Below, piece by piece: positions 9,084-16,722 of a DNA stretch of 41,536 bases; position 1 is the first letter of the stretch; each line of letters starts with the position of its first letter. The DNA is from Comamonadaceae bacterium (GTDB taxonomy: Bacteria > Pseudomonadota > Gammaproteobacteria > Burkholderiales > Burkholderiaceae_C), in contig JAACZV010000028.1 of NCBI GenBank assembly GCA_009996515.1, forward strand, positions 1 to 41,536, given 5' to 3'. The notes beneath the pieces were generated by a model, which searched no databases, was not told where the DNA came from, and worked only from the letters and a program-made list of their open reading frames with translations. Made by a program: the position numbers and the translations under genes.

Positions 9084-9155
9084 AGGGGCCTCCGGGACGA
9101 ATACGCGTGGTCAACATAGCACACAATGCCGGCCACTCCACCCAAAACAAACACC

Positions 9156-10448
9156 ATGCCGGGCTTCGACACATTGGCTTTGCATGCCGGCGCCACGCCC
9201 GATCCGGGCACCGGCGCGCGGGCCACGCCGCTGCACCTCACCACCTCCTTCGTCTTCGAGTCCAGCGAGCATGCGGCGTCGCTGTTCAACATGGAGCGGG
9301 CCGGCCATGTCTACAGCCGGCTGTCCAACCCGACGACGGCCGTCTTCGAGGAGCGCATGGCGGCGCTGGACGGCGGCGTCGGCGCGATCGCGACCGCCAG
9401 CGGCCAGGCCGCGCTGCACCTGGCCATCTGCACGCTGATGGGCGCCGGCGGCCACATCGTTGCGAGCACCGCGCTGTACGGCGGCAGCCACAATCTGTTG
9501 CACTACACGCTGCGCCGTTTCGGCATCGAGACGACCTTCGTCAATCCGCGCGACCTGGACGCCTGGCGCGCGGCCATCCGGCCCGAGACACGGCTGCTGT
9601 TCAGCGAGTCGCTGGGCAATCCGGGGCTGGACGTGCTGGACATCCCGGCCGTGTCGGCCATCGCCCACGAGGCCGGCCTGCCGCTGCTGGTGGACGCGAC
9701 CTTCGCGACGCCTTATCTGCAGCGCCCGGCGGAGCTGGGTGCCGATCTCGTCTACCACTCGGCCACCAAGTTCCTCTGCGGCCACGGCACGGTCATCGGC
9801 GGCGTGCTGGTGGACGCCGGCAGCTTCGACTGGCAGGCCGCCCATGACAGGCATGGCAAGTTCGCGACGCTGTGCGAGCCCTATGACGGCTTCCACGGCA
9901 TGGTGTTCACCGAGGAGAGCACCGTCGGCGCCTTCCTGCTGCGCGCCCGCCGCGAGGGCCTGCGCGATTTCGGCGCCTGCATGAGCCCGCACACCGCCTG
10001 GCTGATGCTGCAGGGGCTGGAGACGCTGCCGCTGCGCATGGCGCGGCATGTCGCCAACGCCCAGGCCGTCGCCGAGTTCCTGGCCGTCCAGCCGCTGGTC
10101 GAGAAGGTGGCCTATCCCGGCCTGCCCTCCCATCCCGACCACGCGCTGGCGCAGAAGCTGCTGCCGCGCGGCGCCGGCGCCGTGTTCTCCTTCGACCTCA
10201 AGGGCACGCGCGAACAGGGCCGCGCCTTCATCGAGGCGCTGAAGATCTTCTCCCACCTCGCCAACGTCGGCGATGCCAAGTCCCTGGTCATCCACCCGGC
10301 CAGCACCACGCATTTCCGCATGGACGACGCAGCGCTGGCGCAGGCCGGCATCGGCCCCGGCAGCATCCGCCTGTCCATAGGCCTGGAAGACCCGGCCGAC
10401 CTCATCGACGACCTCAAGCGCGCCTTGAAGATTGCGAGCAAGGCATGA
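9156..10448 (+). CDS. metY: O-acetylhomoserine sulfhydrylase-type PLP enzyme
   Basis: PLP enzyme of the Cys/Met metabolism (gamma) family, predicted to make homocysteine from O-acetylhomoserine (or O-succinylhomoserine) and sulfide; cytosolic. From the ATG at 9156 it has 430 residues, the usual length for MetY. Visible landmarks are YSRLSNPTT (residues 53-61, PLP phosphate contact from the neighbouring subunit), ASGQAA (81-86, typical of MetY), Asp180 for the pyridine nitrogen, and the Schiff-base lysine Lys205 in HSATKFLCGHG. An in-frame ATG at 9126 would add ten residues; neither start has a good ribosome-binding site, and the later one matches the family start MPGF. It overlaps the following alpha/beta hydrolase by four bases (ATGA). 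A MetZ-type succinyl specificity cannot be excluded. Confidence 0.88.
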   Translation: MPGFDTLALHAGATPDPGTGARATPLHLTTSFVFESSEHAASLFNMERAGHVYSRLSNPTTAVFEERMAALDGGVGAIATASGQAALHLAICTLMGAGGHIVASTALYGGSHNLLHYTLRRFGIETTFVNPRDLDAWRAAIRPETRLLFSESLGNPGLDVLDIPAVSAIAHEAGLPLLVDATFATPYLQRPAELGADLVYHSATKFLCGHGTVIGGVLVDAGSFDWQAAHDRHGKFATLCEPYDGFHGMVFTEESTVGAFLLRARREGLRDFGACMSPHTAWLMLQGLETLPLRMARHVANAQAVAEFLAVQPLVEKVAYPGLPSHPDHALAQKLLPRGAGAVFSFDLKGTREQGRAFIEALKIFSHLANVGDAKSLVIHPASTTHFRMDDAALAQAGIGPGSIRLSIGLEDPADLIDDLKRALKIASKA

Positions 10449-11242
10449 AGCTGAGCGTCGACTCCCACGAGGCCTATGCCTACACCGGCGGCAAGCCCTT
10501 CGATCCCGCCCTGCCCTGCGTCGTCTTCATCCACGGCGCGCTGAACGACCACAGCGTCTGGACGCTGCTGGCGCGCTGGTGCGCCCACCATGGCTACGGC
10601 GTGCTGGCCGTGGACCTGCCGGGCCATGGCCGCAGCGGCGGCGCGCCGCTGACCAGCGTCGAGGCCATCGCCGGCTGGCTGCACCGGCTGCTGGACGCCG
10701 CCGGCGTGCGCAAGGCCGTGCTGGTGGGCCACAGCATGGGCTCGCTGATCGCGCTGGAGGCGGCCGAACGGGCCTCGGCGCTGGTCATGGTGGGCACGGC
10801 CTATCCCATGAAGGTCTCCGAAGCGCTGCTGACGACCGCGCGCGACCGGCCCGAGGCGGCCATGGCCATGGTCACGGCCTTCTCGCATTCGCTGGCCAGC
10901 GCCAAGCCCGGCTACCCCGGCCCGGGCAGCTGGCTGCGCGGCGGCGCCCTGGCGCTGATGCGGCGGCTGCAGTCGCGCCAGACGGCCGTGAACCTGTTCG
11001 AGAACGACTTCCAGGTCTGCGACCGCTACGCCGGCGGCGAGGCCGCCGCGGCGCGCCTGGACTGCCCGGTGCACTTCATCCTGGGCGAACTGGACCAGAT
11101 GACCTCGCCCAAGCAGACCTCCGTGCTGACCGGCCTGCTCAAGCCGCGCGTCCACATGGTGCCGGCCGGCCATGCGCTGATGGCCGAGGCGCCGGACGCC
11201 GTGCTGGCCGCGCTGCGGGCGGCGCTTCAGCCCAGCTCGTAG
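10445..11242 (+). CDS. Alpha/beta-fold hydrolase
   Basis: Cytosolic serine hydrolase of 265 residues without signal peptide. The oxyanion segment FIHGALNDHSVW, the strand VDLPGHGRSGG and the nucleophile elbow GHSMGS (Ser97) are clear. The acid is probably in LGELDQM and the catalytic histidine in PAGHALMAEAP near the C-terminus. It is too short for homoserine O-acetyltransferase MetX and has GHSMGS rather than the GGSMGG elbow of that family, so it is an esterase/thioesterase-like enzyme of unknown substrate. The start overlaps the stop of metY by four bases, so the two are translationally coupled and likely functionally linked. Its 3' end overlaps the convergent monooxygenase gene by 16 bases. 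Confidence 0.88.
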   Translation: MKLSVDSHEAYAYTGGKPFDPALPCVVFIHGALNDHSVWTLLARWCAHHGYGVLAVDLPGHGRSGGAPLTSVEAIAGWLHRLLDAAGVRKAVLVGHSMGSLIALEAAERASALVMVGTAYPMKVSEALLTTARDRPEAAMAMVTAFSHSLASAKPGYPGPGSWLRGGALALMRRLQSRQTAVNLFENDFQVCDRYAGGEAAAARLDCPVHFILGELDQMTSPKQTSVLTGLLKPRVHMVPAGHALMAEAPDAVLAALRAALQPSS

Positions 11243-12687
11243 GCCGCCGGGTCGGGCCGGCGCACGGCCTTCACGTATTCGGCCGTGAAGCCCGGCCAGA
11301 TCGCGAAGATGCGGCCGTTGCCGTCGCGGTACCAGGAGCTGCAATGGCTCCAGACCGAACCCGCCAGGCGCTGCTGCAGCGCCGCGTCCTGCGCCGCGAA
11401 CACGTCGGCCCGCACGACGATCCAGCGCCGGCCTTCGCGCCGCACGCGCCGCATGCAGGCCAGCACATGGGCGACCTGCGGCTCGATGAAGAGCAAGGTG
11501 GAGGTATGCCCCGTGCCGGTGTTGGGGCCCAGCGTCAGGAAAAGGTTGGGGAAGCCCGGCACCGTGAGGCCCAGGTAGGCGCTGGGGCCGGCATGCCAGG
11601 CCTGGTCCAGCGTCTGCCCGCCCAGGCCGGTGATGCGCAGGCCGGCCAGCGGCCGCACGGTGTCGAAGCCGGTGGCGCAGACCAGCGCATCCAGTTCGTG
11701 CTCGTGCCCGTCGGCCGTCCGCACGCCGCCGGCCGTGACGGCCTGGATGGGCGCCGTCACCAGCCCGGACCGCGGCAACGCCAGCGCCCGGTAGTAGTCG
11801 TTGGAATAGATGATGCGCTTGCAGCCCAGCGGGTAGGTGGGTGTCAGCCGCGCCCGCAGCGCGGGGTCGGCCACCTGGCGGCGCAGATGGGCGGCGGCGG
11901 TGCGGGTCATCAAGCGCCGCGCCAGCGTGCCCTCGTCGAAGCCACGCCGCCCCAGCTCCAGCAGCTGCACCCAGGCCTGGCGGGCCAGCGCGGCATAGGG
12001 CGGCAGCCGCGTCAGCCAGCGGTCGAGCCGGCCGTAGCGCCGGTCCAGGCGCGGCAGGATCCAGTTGGGCGTGCGCTGGAACACGGTCAGGCGCGCAGCA
12101 GTGGGCGCGATGGCCGGCACCAGTTGCGCCGCGCTCGAGCCGGTGCCGATGACGCCGACGCGCCGGCCCGCCAGGTCGGCGTCCGCGGGCCAGCGCGCGG
12201 AGTGCAGCAAGTGGCCGCGGAACTCCGCCAGGCCGGCGATATCGGGCCAGCGCGGGCGGCTCAGCGGCCCGGTGCTGCAGACGAAGAAGCGCGCGCTGAG
12301 GGCGCTGCCGTCGTCCAGCCTCAGGCGCCAGCGGCCCGCCTCGGCATCGAAGCCGGCTTCGACGACGGCCCGCCCCAGTCGGATGTGCGGCAGCAGGCCA
12401 TGCTGCTCGACCAGGCGCTGCTGGTAGGCCTGGATCTCATGCGCATCGGCGAAGCGGTGCGTCCAGTGCGGGTTGGGCGCGAAGCTGAAGCTGTAGGCCG
12501 GCGCAGGCACGTCGACCTGGGCGCCCGGGTAGCGGTTGTCCCACCAGGTGCCGCCGATGCCGGCGGACTTCTCGAGAACGACGAAGTCGCGGATGCCGGC
12601 GCGCTGCAGCTGGATCGCCATGCACAGGCCGGACATGCCGGCGCCTAGGATGGCCACTTCGAGATCGGCCACGGGCTGCGAATCCAT
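11227..12687 (-). CDS. Flavin-containing monooxygenase, Baeyer-Villiger-like
   Basis: Predicted FAD- and NADPH-dependent oxygenase of 486 residues. The first Rossmann motif is GAGMSGLCMAIQL near the N-terminus, followed by EKSAGIGGTWWDNRYPGAQV, which is typical of class B flavoprotein monooxygenases. The Baeyer-Villiger-type signature appears as FRGHLLHSARWP (consensus FxGxxxHTxxW, here Ser for Thr), followed by the NADPH Rossmann motif GVIGTGSSAAQ. The ATG at 12687 is chosen; the frame runs on to 12771 but the extra residues (MKRSVLMGRFKRG...) precede the conserved start and overlap the divergent gene's start. Likely reaction: oxidation of a ketone to an ester, or heteroatom oxidation; the substrate is unknown. 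It is convergent with the alpha/beta hydrolase and overlaps it by 16 bases. Confidence 0.88.
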   Translation of the reverse strand: MDSQPVADLEVAILGAGMSGLCMAIQLQRAGIRDFVVLEKSAGIGGTWWDNRYPGAQVDVPAPAYSFSFAPNPHWTHRFADAHEIQAYQQRLVEQHGLLPHIRLGRAVVEAGFDAEAGRWRLRLDDGSALSARFFVCSTGPLSRPRWPDIAGLAEFRGHLLHSARWPADADLAGRRVGVIGTGSSAAQLVPAIAPTAARLTVFQRTPNWILPRLDRRYGRLDRWLTRLPPYAALARQAWVQLLELGRRGFDEGTLARRLMTRTAAAHLRRQVADPALRARLTPTYPLGCKRIIYSNDYYRALALPRSGLVTAPIQAVTAGGVRTADGHEHELDALVCATGFDTVRPLAGLRITGLGGQTLDQAWHAGPSAYLGLTVPGFPNLFLTLGPNTGTGHTSTLLFIEPQVAHVLACMRRVRREGRRWIVVRADVFAAQDAALQQRLAGSVWSHCSSWYRDGNGRIFAIWPGFTAEYVKAVRRPDPAAYELG

Positions 12688-12751
12688 GAGCCCATTATTG
12701 CGAGGGCATCCCCGCTTGCCGCCCGGGTGCAACCCGCGCTTGAATCGCCCC

Positions 12752-13060
12752 ATGAGCACGGAACGCTTCACCCGCTTCGCCGACTTCTACCCCTTCTACC
12801 TGGGCGAGCATCGGGACAAGACCTGCCGGCGCCTGCACTTCGTCGGTTCGACGCTGGTGCTGGTCTGCCTGTGGCAGCTGTTCACGACGGGCAGCCTGGC
12901 CTGGCTGCTGTACGGTCTGTTGTGCGGTTATGGCTTCGCCTGGGTGGGGCATTTCTTCTTCGAGAAGAACCGGCCGGCCACCTTCAAATACCCGCTCTAC
13001 AGCTTCATGGGCGACTGGGTGATGTACCGCGACATCTGGCTGGGCCGCATCAAGTTCTAG
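12752..13060 (+). CDS. DUF962/Mpo1-like small membrane protein
   Basis: A 102-residue protein with the DUF962 (Mpo1-like) pattern: FYPFYLGEHRDKTCRRLHF at the N-terminus, one hairpin of hydrophobic segments (residues about 30-65), then WVGHFFFEKNRPATFKYPLY and a final MGDWVMYRDI. The conserved histidines and the NRPAT..YP block are the family hallmark. The yeast member Mpo1 is an iron-dependent dioxygenase in fatty-acid alpha-oxidation; bacterial members are largely uncharacterised, so an equivalent activity here is inference. The frame is open back to 12536 but the ATG at 12752 gives the family N-terminus. It is divergent from the monooxygenase (64-base gap) and overlaps the convergent MipA gene by four bases. 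Confidence 0.85.
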   Translation: MSTERFTRFADFYPFYLGEHRDKTCRRLHFVGSTLVLVCLWQLFTTGSLAWLLYGLLCGYGFAWVGHFFFEKNRPATFKYPLYSFMGDWVMYRDIWLGRIKF

Positions 13061-13869
13061 TTGCGCCAGGCCAGCCCCAGGTTGGCATAGCTGCCGTTGC
13101 GCTGCTGCACCAGCGGGCTGTCGGCGACCGGCCCGAGCAATTGGTTGGCGCCGACGCCGCCGAAGGCGAACCAATGCTTGGACAGGGAGCGCGTGAAGCT
13201 CACGCCGGCATGCAGGTCGCGCAGCCCGCCGCCCGGCTCGTAGGCCGGCTTGCCGCTGCTGGCCACGGCGGACTCGGGCACGCCGAAGTAGCTGCGCAAA
13301 TTCTGTGCATTGCCCGCCGACAGGCCCGCACCGGCGGCCCATTCCAGCGTGGCGCTGCGATAGAAGCGCCAGCCCAGGTCGACGCCGGCCGTCAGCCCGC
13401 CCTTGCGGCCCAGCAGGTCCTGCGACAGGTTGGCGCTCAGGTTCCAGTCCGGCGCGAGGCTGTAGTTGGCGTAGAGCCGGGCGCGCAGCGTGCGCTTCAC
13501 GTCGGGCAGGCCTTGCGTGGTGCTGGCGTCGCCGCTGCTGCGGCCGCTGTCCACGCGCAAGGACAGGCCCAGCCGCAGCCGGCTGCGGTCGATCAGCAGC
13601 GTGCTGGCTCCCGCCCCCGCGCCGTCGCGGCCGAAGCCCAGCAGCGCGCTGCCGCCCGAGGTGCTGATGCGCCAGCGCCCCCACTGGACGGCCCACAGCG
13701 GCCTGATCTTGGTCTGGCGCGTGCTGGCGCCGTCGTACTCCGGCCGATCGGCGACCGAGACGCCCAGCAGATAGCGCGCCGGCTGGTCCTCGGGCGCCTG
13801 CTCGGTCTGCTGGGCGGCCGCAGGCAGAACCACGGCGCCGGCGGCGAGGAGGAGCAGCAAGGATTTCAT
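13057..13869 (-). CDS. MipA/OmpV-family outer-membrane protein
   Basis: Predicted outer-membrane beta-barrel of 270 residues. Residues 1-19 are a signal peptide (MKSLLLLLAAGAVVLPAAA) with a cleavage site before QQ. The mature part begins with the family pattern YLLGVSVADRPEYDGASTRQTKIRPLW split by turns, then a series of alternating amphipathic strands (for example RARLYANYSLAPDWNLSANL) and a late LSKHWFAFGGVGANQLLGPVADSPLV block found in MipA/OmpV proteins. It ends in LAWRN, not in the usual terminal phenylalanine. MipA was described as a scaffold for murein synthases in Escherichia coli, but most family members have no proven role. It lies 37 bases downstream of tdh on the same strand, without a visible terminator between them. 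Confidence 0.82.
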   Translation of the reverse strand: MKSLLLLLAAGAVVLPAAAQQTEQAPEDQPARYLLGVSVADRPEYDGASTRQTKIRPLWAVQWGRWRISTSGGSALLGFGRDGAGAGASTLLIDRSRLRLGLSLRVDSGRSSGDASTTQGLPDVKRTLRARLYANYSLAPDWNLSANLSQDLLGRKGGLTAGVDLGWRFYRSATLEWAAGAGLSAGNAQNLRSYFGVPESAVASSGKPAYEPGGGLRDLHAGVSFTRSLSKHWFAFGGVGANQLLGPVADSPLVQQRNGSYANLGLAWRN

Positions 13870-13906
13870 GCCACGCAGCCTAACAGGCCGGGCTGTCGGC
13901 GGCCAT

Positions 13907-14863
13907 TCAGTGCGGCTTCAGCTCGCGGCTCAGCTCGTGCAGCATGTCGTCCACCATGGCGTCCAGGTCGTAGCGCAGCTTCCAGCCCCAGTCGGCCTGG
14001 GCCGCCGAGTCGTCGATGCGCTGCGGCCAGCTGGCGGCGATGGCCTGGCGGAAGTCGGGCTGGCAGTCCATCGAGAAGCCGGGCATGCGGCGCCGGATGG
14101 AGGCGGCGATCTGCTCGGGCGTGAAGCTGACGCCCGCCAGGTTGTAGCTGCCCCGTTGCTTGACGGCCTCGGCCGGCGCGTTCATCAGCTCTATCGTGGC
14201 ACGCAGCGCATCGGGCATGTACATCATGGGCAAGGCCTGGCCCGCTTCCAGGAAGCAGGTGTAGCGGCCGTCCTTGATGGCGGCGTGGAAGATCTCCACC
14301 GCATAGTCCGTCGTGCCGCCGCCGGGCGGCGTCTTCCAGCTGATGAGGCCGGGGTAGCGCAGGCTGCGCACGTCCACGCCATGCTTGGCGTGGTACCAGG
14401 CGCACCAGCGCTCGCCGGCCAGCTTGGAGATGCCGTAGATGGTGGTCGGGTCCATCACCGTCGTCTGCGGCGTGTCGACGGCCGGCGTGTTGGGGCCGAA
14501 GGCGGCGATGGAGCTGGGCCAGAAGACCTTGTCCAGCTTCTCGTGGCGCGCCAGCTCCAGCACGTTCAGCAGGCCCTTCATGTTCAGGTCCCAGGCCCAC
14601 ATCGGGTGCTTCTCGCCATTGGCCGAGAGAGCTGCGGCCAGGTGGTAGATCTGCGTGATGTGGTGGCGCTTCACGACGGTGGTCAGCGCGCCGGCGTCGG
14701 TCACGTCCAGCGCCTCGTGCTGCAGCGTGCGCACGCGGCCCTGGGGGCTGAGGTCGCTGGTGATGACGGCGTCCTCGCCGTGCAGTCGGGCCAGCTCGAC
14801 CGCCAGCTCGGTGCCGATCTGGCCGTTGGCGCCGATGATGAGGATGCGGGTCGGACGGCTCAT
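13907..14863 (-). CDS. tdh: L-threonine 3-dehydrogenase, SDR (epimerase-like) type
   Basis: NAD-dependent oxidation of L-threonine to 2-amino-3-ketobutyrate, the substrate of Kbl. The 318-residue protein is of the extended short-chain dehydrogenase type, not the zinc alcohol-dehydrogenase type of Escherichia coli Tdh. It shows the dinucleotide motif GANGQIG (Gly11, Gly14, Gly17), a Ser pair in WPSSIAAFGP and the catalytic YGISK (Tyr143, Lys147). YPGLISWKTPPGGGTTDYAV is typical of SDR threonine dehydrogenases, and the class is known from Cupriavidus and Flavobacterium. The start at 14863 overlaps the kbl stop by four bases (ATGA). The frame is open further upstream, but that part is antisense-free shadow of kbl. 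Coupling to kbl makes threonine dehydrogenase far more likely than a sugar epimerase. Confidence 0.9.
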   Translation of the reverse strand: MSRPTRILIIGANGQIGTELAVELARLHGEDAVITSDLSPQGRVRTLQHEALDVTDAGALTTVVKRHHITQIYHLAAALSANGEKHPMWAWDLNMKGLLNVLELARHEKLDKVFWPSSIAAFGPNTPAVDTPQTTVMDPTTIYGISKLAGERWCAWYHAKHGVDVRSLRYPGLISWKTPPGGGTTDYAVEIFHAAIKDGRYTCFLEAGQALPMMYMPDALRATIELMNAPAEAVKQRGSYNLAGVSFTPEQIAASIRRRMPGFSMDCQPDFRQAIAASWPQRIDDSAAQADWGWKLRYDLDAMVDDMLHELSRELKPH

Positions 14864-16056
14864 CGCACCAGCCCCAGCTCGCGACCGGCCTGGGCGAAGG
14901 CGGCGACGGCCCGCTCCAGATGCTCGCGCTCGTGCACGGCCGAGATCTGCACGCGGATGCGCGCCTGGCCCTTGGGCACCACGGGGAAGAAGAAGCCCAC
15001 CGCGTAGATGCCCAGCTCGAGGATGCGCGCGCTGAGCTTCTGCGCCATCACCGCGTCGTAGACCATGATGGGCACGATGGGGTGGGTGCCGGGCTTGATC
15101 TCGAAGCCCGCGGCCTGGATGGCCTCGCGGAAGTAGGCGGTGTTGGCCTCCAGCTTGTCGCGCAGCGCCGTGGAGCCTTCCAGCAGGTCCAGCACGGCCA
15201 GCGACGCGCCGGCGATGGCCGGGGCCAGCGTGTTGCTGAACAGATAGGGGCGCGAGCGCTGGCGCAGCAGTTCGACGACCTCCTTGCGCGCCGCCGTGAA
15301 GCCGCCCGATGCGCCGCCCAGCGCCTTGCCGAAGGTGCCGGTGATGATGTCGATCTTGCCGAACACGCCGCGGTATTCGGGCGTGCCCCGGCCCGTCTTG
15401 CCGAGGAAGCCGGACGCATGGCATTCGTCGATGCCCAGCAGCGCGTCGTAGCGGTCGCAGAGTTCGCGGATCTTGTCCAGCTGCGCGATGGTGCCGTCCA
15501 TGGAGAACACGCCATCGGTGAACACCAGCGTGAAGCGGGCGCCCTTGGCCTTGGCCTCCTGCAGGCAGCGCTCGAGGTCGGCCAGGTCGTTGTGCTCGTA
15601 GCGCCAGCGCTGGGCCTTGCACAGGCGGATGCCGTCGATGATGGAGGCGTGGTTGAGCGCGTCGCTGATGATGGCGTCCTGCTCGCCCAGCAGCGGCTCG
15701 AACAGGCCGCCGTTGGCGTCGAACGCGGCCGCGTAGAGGATGGCGTCCTCGCAGCCGACGAAGCGGGCGATGCGCTGCTCCAGCGTCTTGTGCAGGTCCT
15801 GCGTGCCGCAGATGAAGCGCACCGACGACAGGCCGAAGCCGTGCGTGCGCAGCGCCTCGTGGGCGGCCTCAATGACTTGCGGGTGCGACGACAGGCCCAG
15901 GTAGTTGTTGGCGCACAGGTTGATGACCTCGCGGCCGTCGGCGGTCTGCACGACGGCGCCCTGGGGGCTGGTGATGATGCGCTCCGACTTGTAGAGGCCG
16001 GCGGCGCGTATGGCGTCCAGTTCGGATTGCAGATGTTGGTAGAAGGCTTGGCTCAT
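14860..16056 (-). CDS. kbl: 2-amino-3-ketobutyrate CoA ligase (glycine C-acetyltransferase)
   Basis: PLP enzyme of the alpha-oxoamine synthase family that cleaves 2-amino-3-ketobutyrate with CoA to glycine and acetyl-CoA. It has 398 residues, the standard length. Landmarks are ANNYLGLSSHP, FGLSSVRFICGTQDLHK, DALNHASIIDG, the pyridine-binding aspartate region LLGIDECHASGFLGKTGRG, and the Schiff-base Lys244 in TGTFGKALGGASGG. The same lysine number as in the Escherichia coli enzyme supports the ATG at 16056, which has AGGAG eight bases upstream; an in-frame start at 16077 would add seven residues that are not family-like. It is the first gene of the kbl-tdh operon, and its promoter shares the AT-rich region with the divergent XRE gene. 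Confidence 0.96.
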   Translation of the reverse strand: MSQAFYQHLQSELDAIRAAGLYKSERIITSPQGAVVQTADGREVINLCANNYLGLSSHPQVIEAAHEALRTHGFGLSSVRFICGTQDLHKTLEQRIARFVGCEDAILYAAAFDANGGLFEPLLGEQDAIISDALNHASIIDGIRLCKAQRWRYEHNDLADLERCLQEAKAKGARFTLVFTDGVFSMDGTIAQLDKIRELCDRYDALLGIDECHASGFLGKTGRGTPEYRGVFGKIDIITGTFGKALGGASGGFTAARKEVVELLRQRSRPYLFSNTLAPAIAGASLAVLDLLEGSTALRDKLEANTAYFREAIQAAGFEIKPGTHPIVPIMVYDAVMAQKLSARILELGIYAVGFFFPVVPKGQARIRVQISAVHEREHLERAVAAFAQAGRELGLVR

Positions 16057-16074
16057 GGCGCCGCTCCTGATGCA

Positions 16075-16089
16075 CAATTCGGTAAATTG
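16075..16089. promoter_or_regulatory. Short inverted repeat between kbl and the XRE gene
   Basis: CAATT (16075-16079) and AATTG (16085-16089) form a perfect inverted repeat around a 5-base centre. It lies between the 16-base palindrome and the kbl start, downstream of the expected kbl promoter core, so it could be a second operator half or a short hairpin in the kbl leader. Confidence 0.3.
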
Positions 16090-16094
16090 AATTT

Positions 16095-16110
16095 GTTCGA
16101 TATATCGAAC
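16095..16110. promoter_or_regulatory. 16-base perfect palindrome, likely operator for kbl-tdh and the XRE gene
   Basis: GTTCGATATATCGAAC is a perfect palindrome in an unusually AT-rich 93-base divergent region of an otherwise GC-rich window. It overlaps the best -10-like hexamers in both directions (TATATC read either way). An XRE-type dimer, such as the product of the adjacent divergent gene, would be expected to bind such a site and repress or switch both promoters. Binding is inferred, not shown. Confidence 0.6.
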
Positions 16111-16149
16111 TTTCGTGCAGTATCTGAAAAACGTTTGAGCACGTCAAGC

Positions 16150-16716
16150 ATGAGCATGGACACCGAACCGCCCCGCGTGGGCGCCGCGCTGCAGGCGCTG
16201 CGCAGCAGCCGCGGCCTGTCGCTGGACGATCTCTCCAAGCGGGCCGGCGTCAGCAAGTCGATGTTGTCTCAGATCGAGCGCAACCAGGCCAATCCCACGG
16301 TGGCCGTGGTGTGGCGGCTGGCGAATGCGCTGGGCGTGGAGATGGGCGAGCTGCTGGGCGCCGAGCGCGCGGCCACGCCGGCCATAGAGACCGTGCCGGC
16401 CCATGCGACGCCGGGCCTGACCAGCCCCGACGGCCTGTGCAAGCTGCGCATCCTGGGCCCCATCGAGCTGGCCGGCCAGTTCGAGTGGTACGAGCTGAGC
16501 GTGCAGCCCGGCGGCGTGCTGGATTCGCAGGCCCACGAGCCCGGCTCGCGCGAGCACCTGAGCGTGCTCACGGGCAGCCTGGAGGTGACGGCTCAGGGAC
16601 TGACGAGCAAGCTCAAGGCCGGCGAGACGGCGCGCTATGCGGTGGACGGACCGCACACCATCCGCAATGCGGCCAAGTCGGCGGCGACGGCGCTGCTGGT
16701 CGTGCTGCATTCCTGA
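16150..16716 (+). CDS. XRE-family regulator with C-terminal cupin domain
   Basis: A 188-residue transcriptional regulator. Residues about 10-68 form an XRE/Cro helix-turn-helix, with LSLDDLSKRAGVSKSMLSQI as helices 2-3 and ERNQANPTVAVVWRLANAL after them. Residues about 105-186 form a small cupin barrel (FEWYELSVQPGGVLDSQAH, SREHLSVLTGSLEVTAQG, DGPHTIRN), the usual ligand-sensing half of this class. The ATG at 16150 is chosen; another ATG two codons later is possible, and the upstream open frame is antisense to kbl. It is divergent from kbl-tdh over a palindromic region, so control of threonine catabolism in response to an amino acid is likely. The PAP2 gene follows after six bases. Confidence 0.88.
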   Translation: MSMDTEPPRVGAALQALRSSRGLSLDDLSKRAGVSKSMLSQIERNQANPTVAVVWRLANALGVEMGELLGAERAATPAIETVPAHATPGLTSPDGLCKLRILGPIELAGQFEWYELSVQPGGVLDSQAHEPGSREHLSVLTGSLEVTAQGLTSKLKAGETARYAVDGPHTIRNAAKSAATALLVVLHS

Positions 16717-16722
16717 CCGCCC

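Noticed and set aside
9126-9155. ATG at 9126 as start of metY
   Set aside because: Adds ten residues (MPATPPKTNT) that are not typical of the family; neither start has a ribosome-binding site, so this is a preference rather than proof.
13870-13906. GGCC-containing repeat between tdh and the MipA gene as a terminator
   Set aside because: Only four paired bases and no T-run, so I do not call it.
14864-15622. Upstream in-frame extension of tdh into kbl as a fusion protein
   Set aside because: The extension is an out-of-frame shadow of kbl; the ATGA overlap and the Rossmann motif right after the ATG at 14863 show separate genes.
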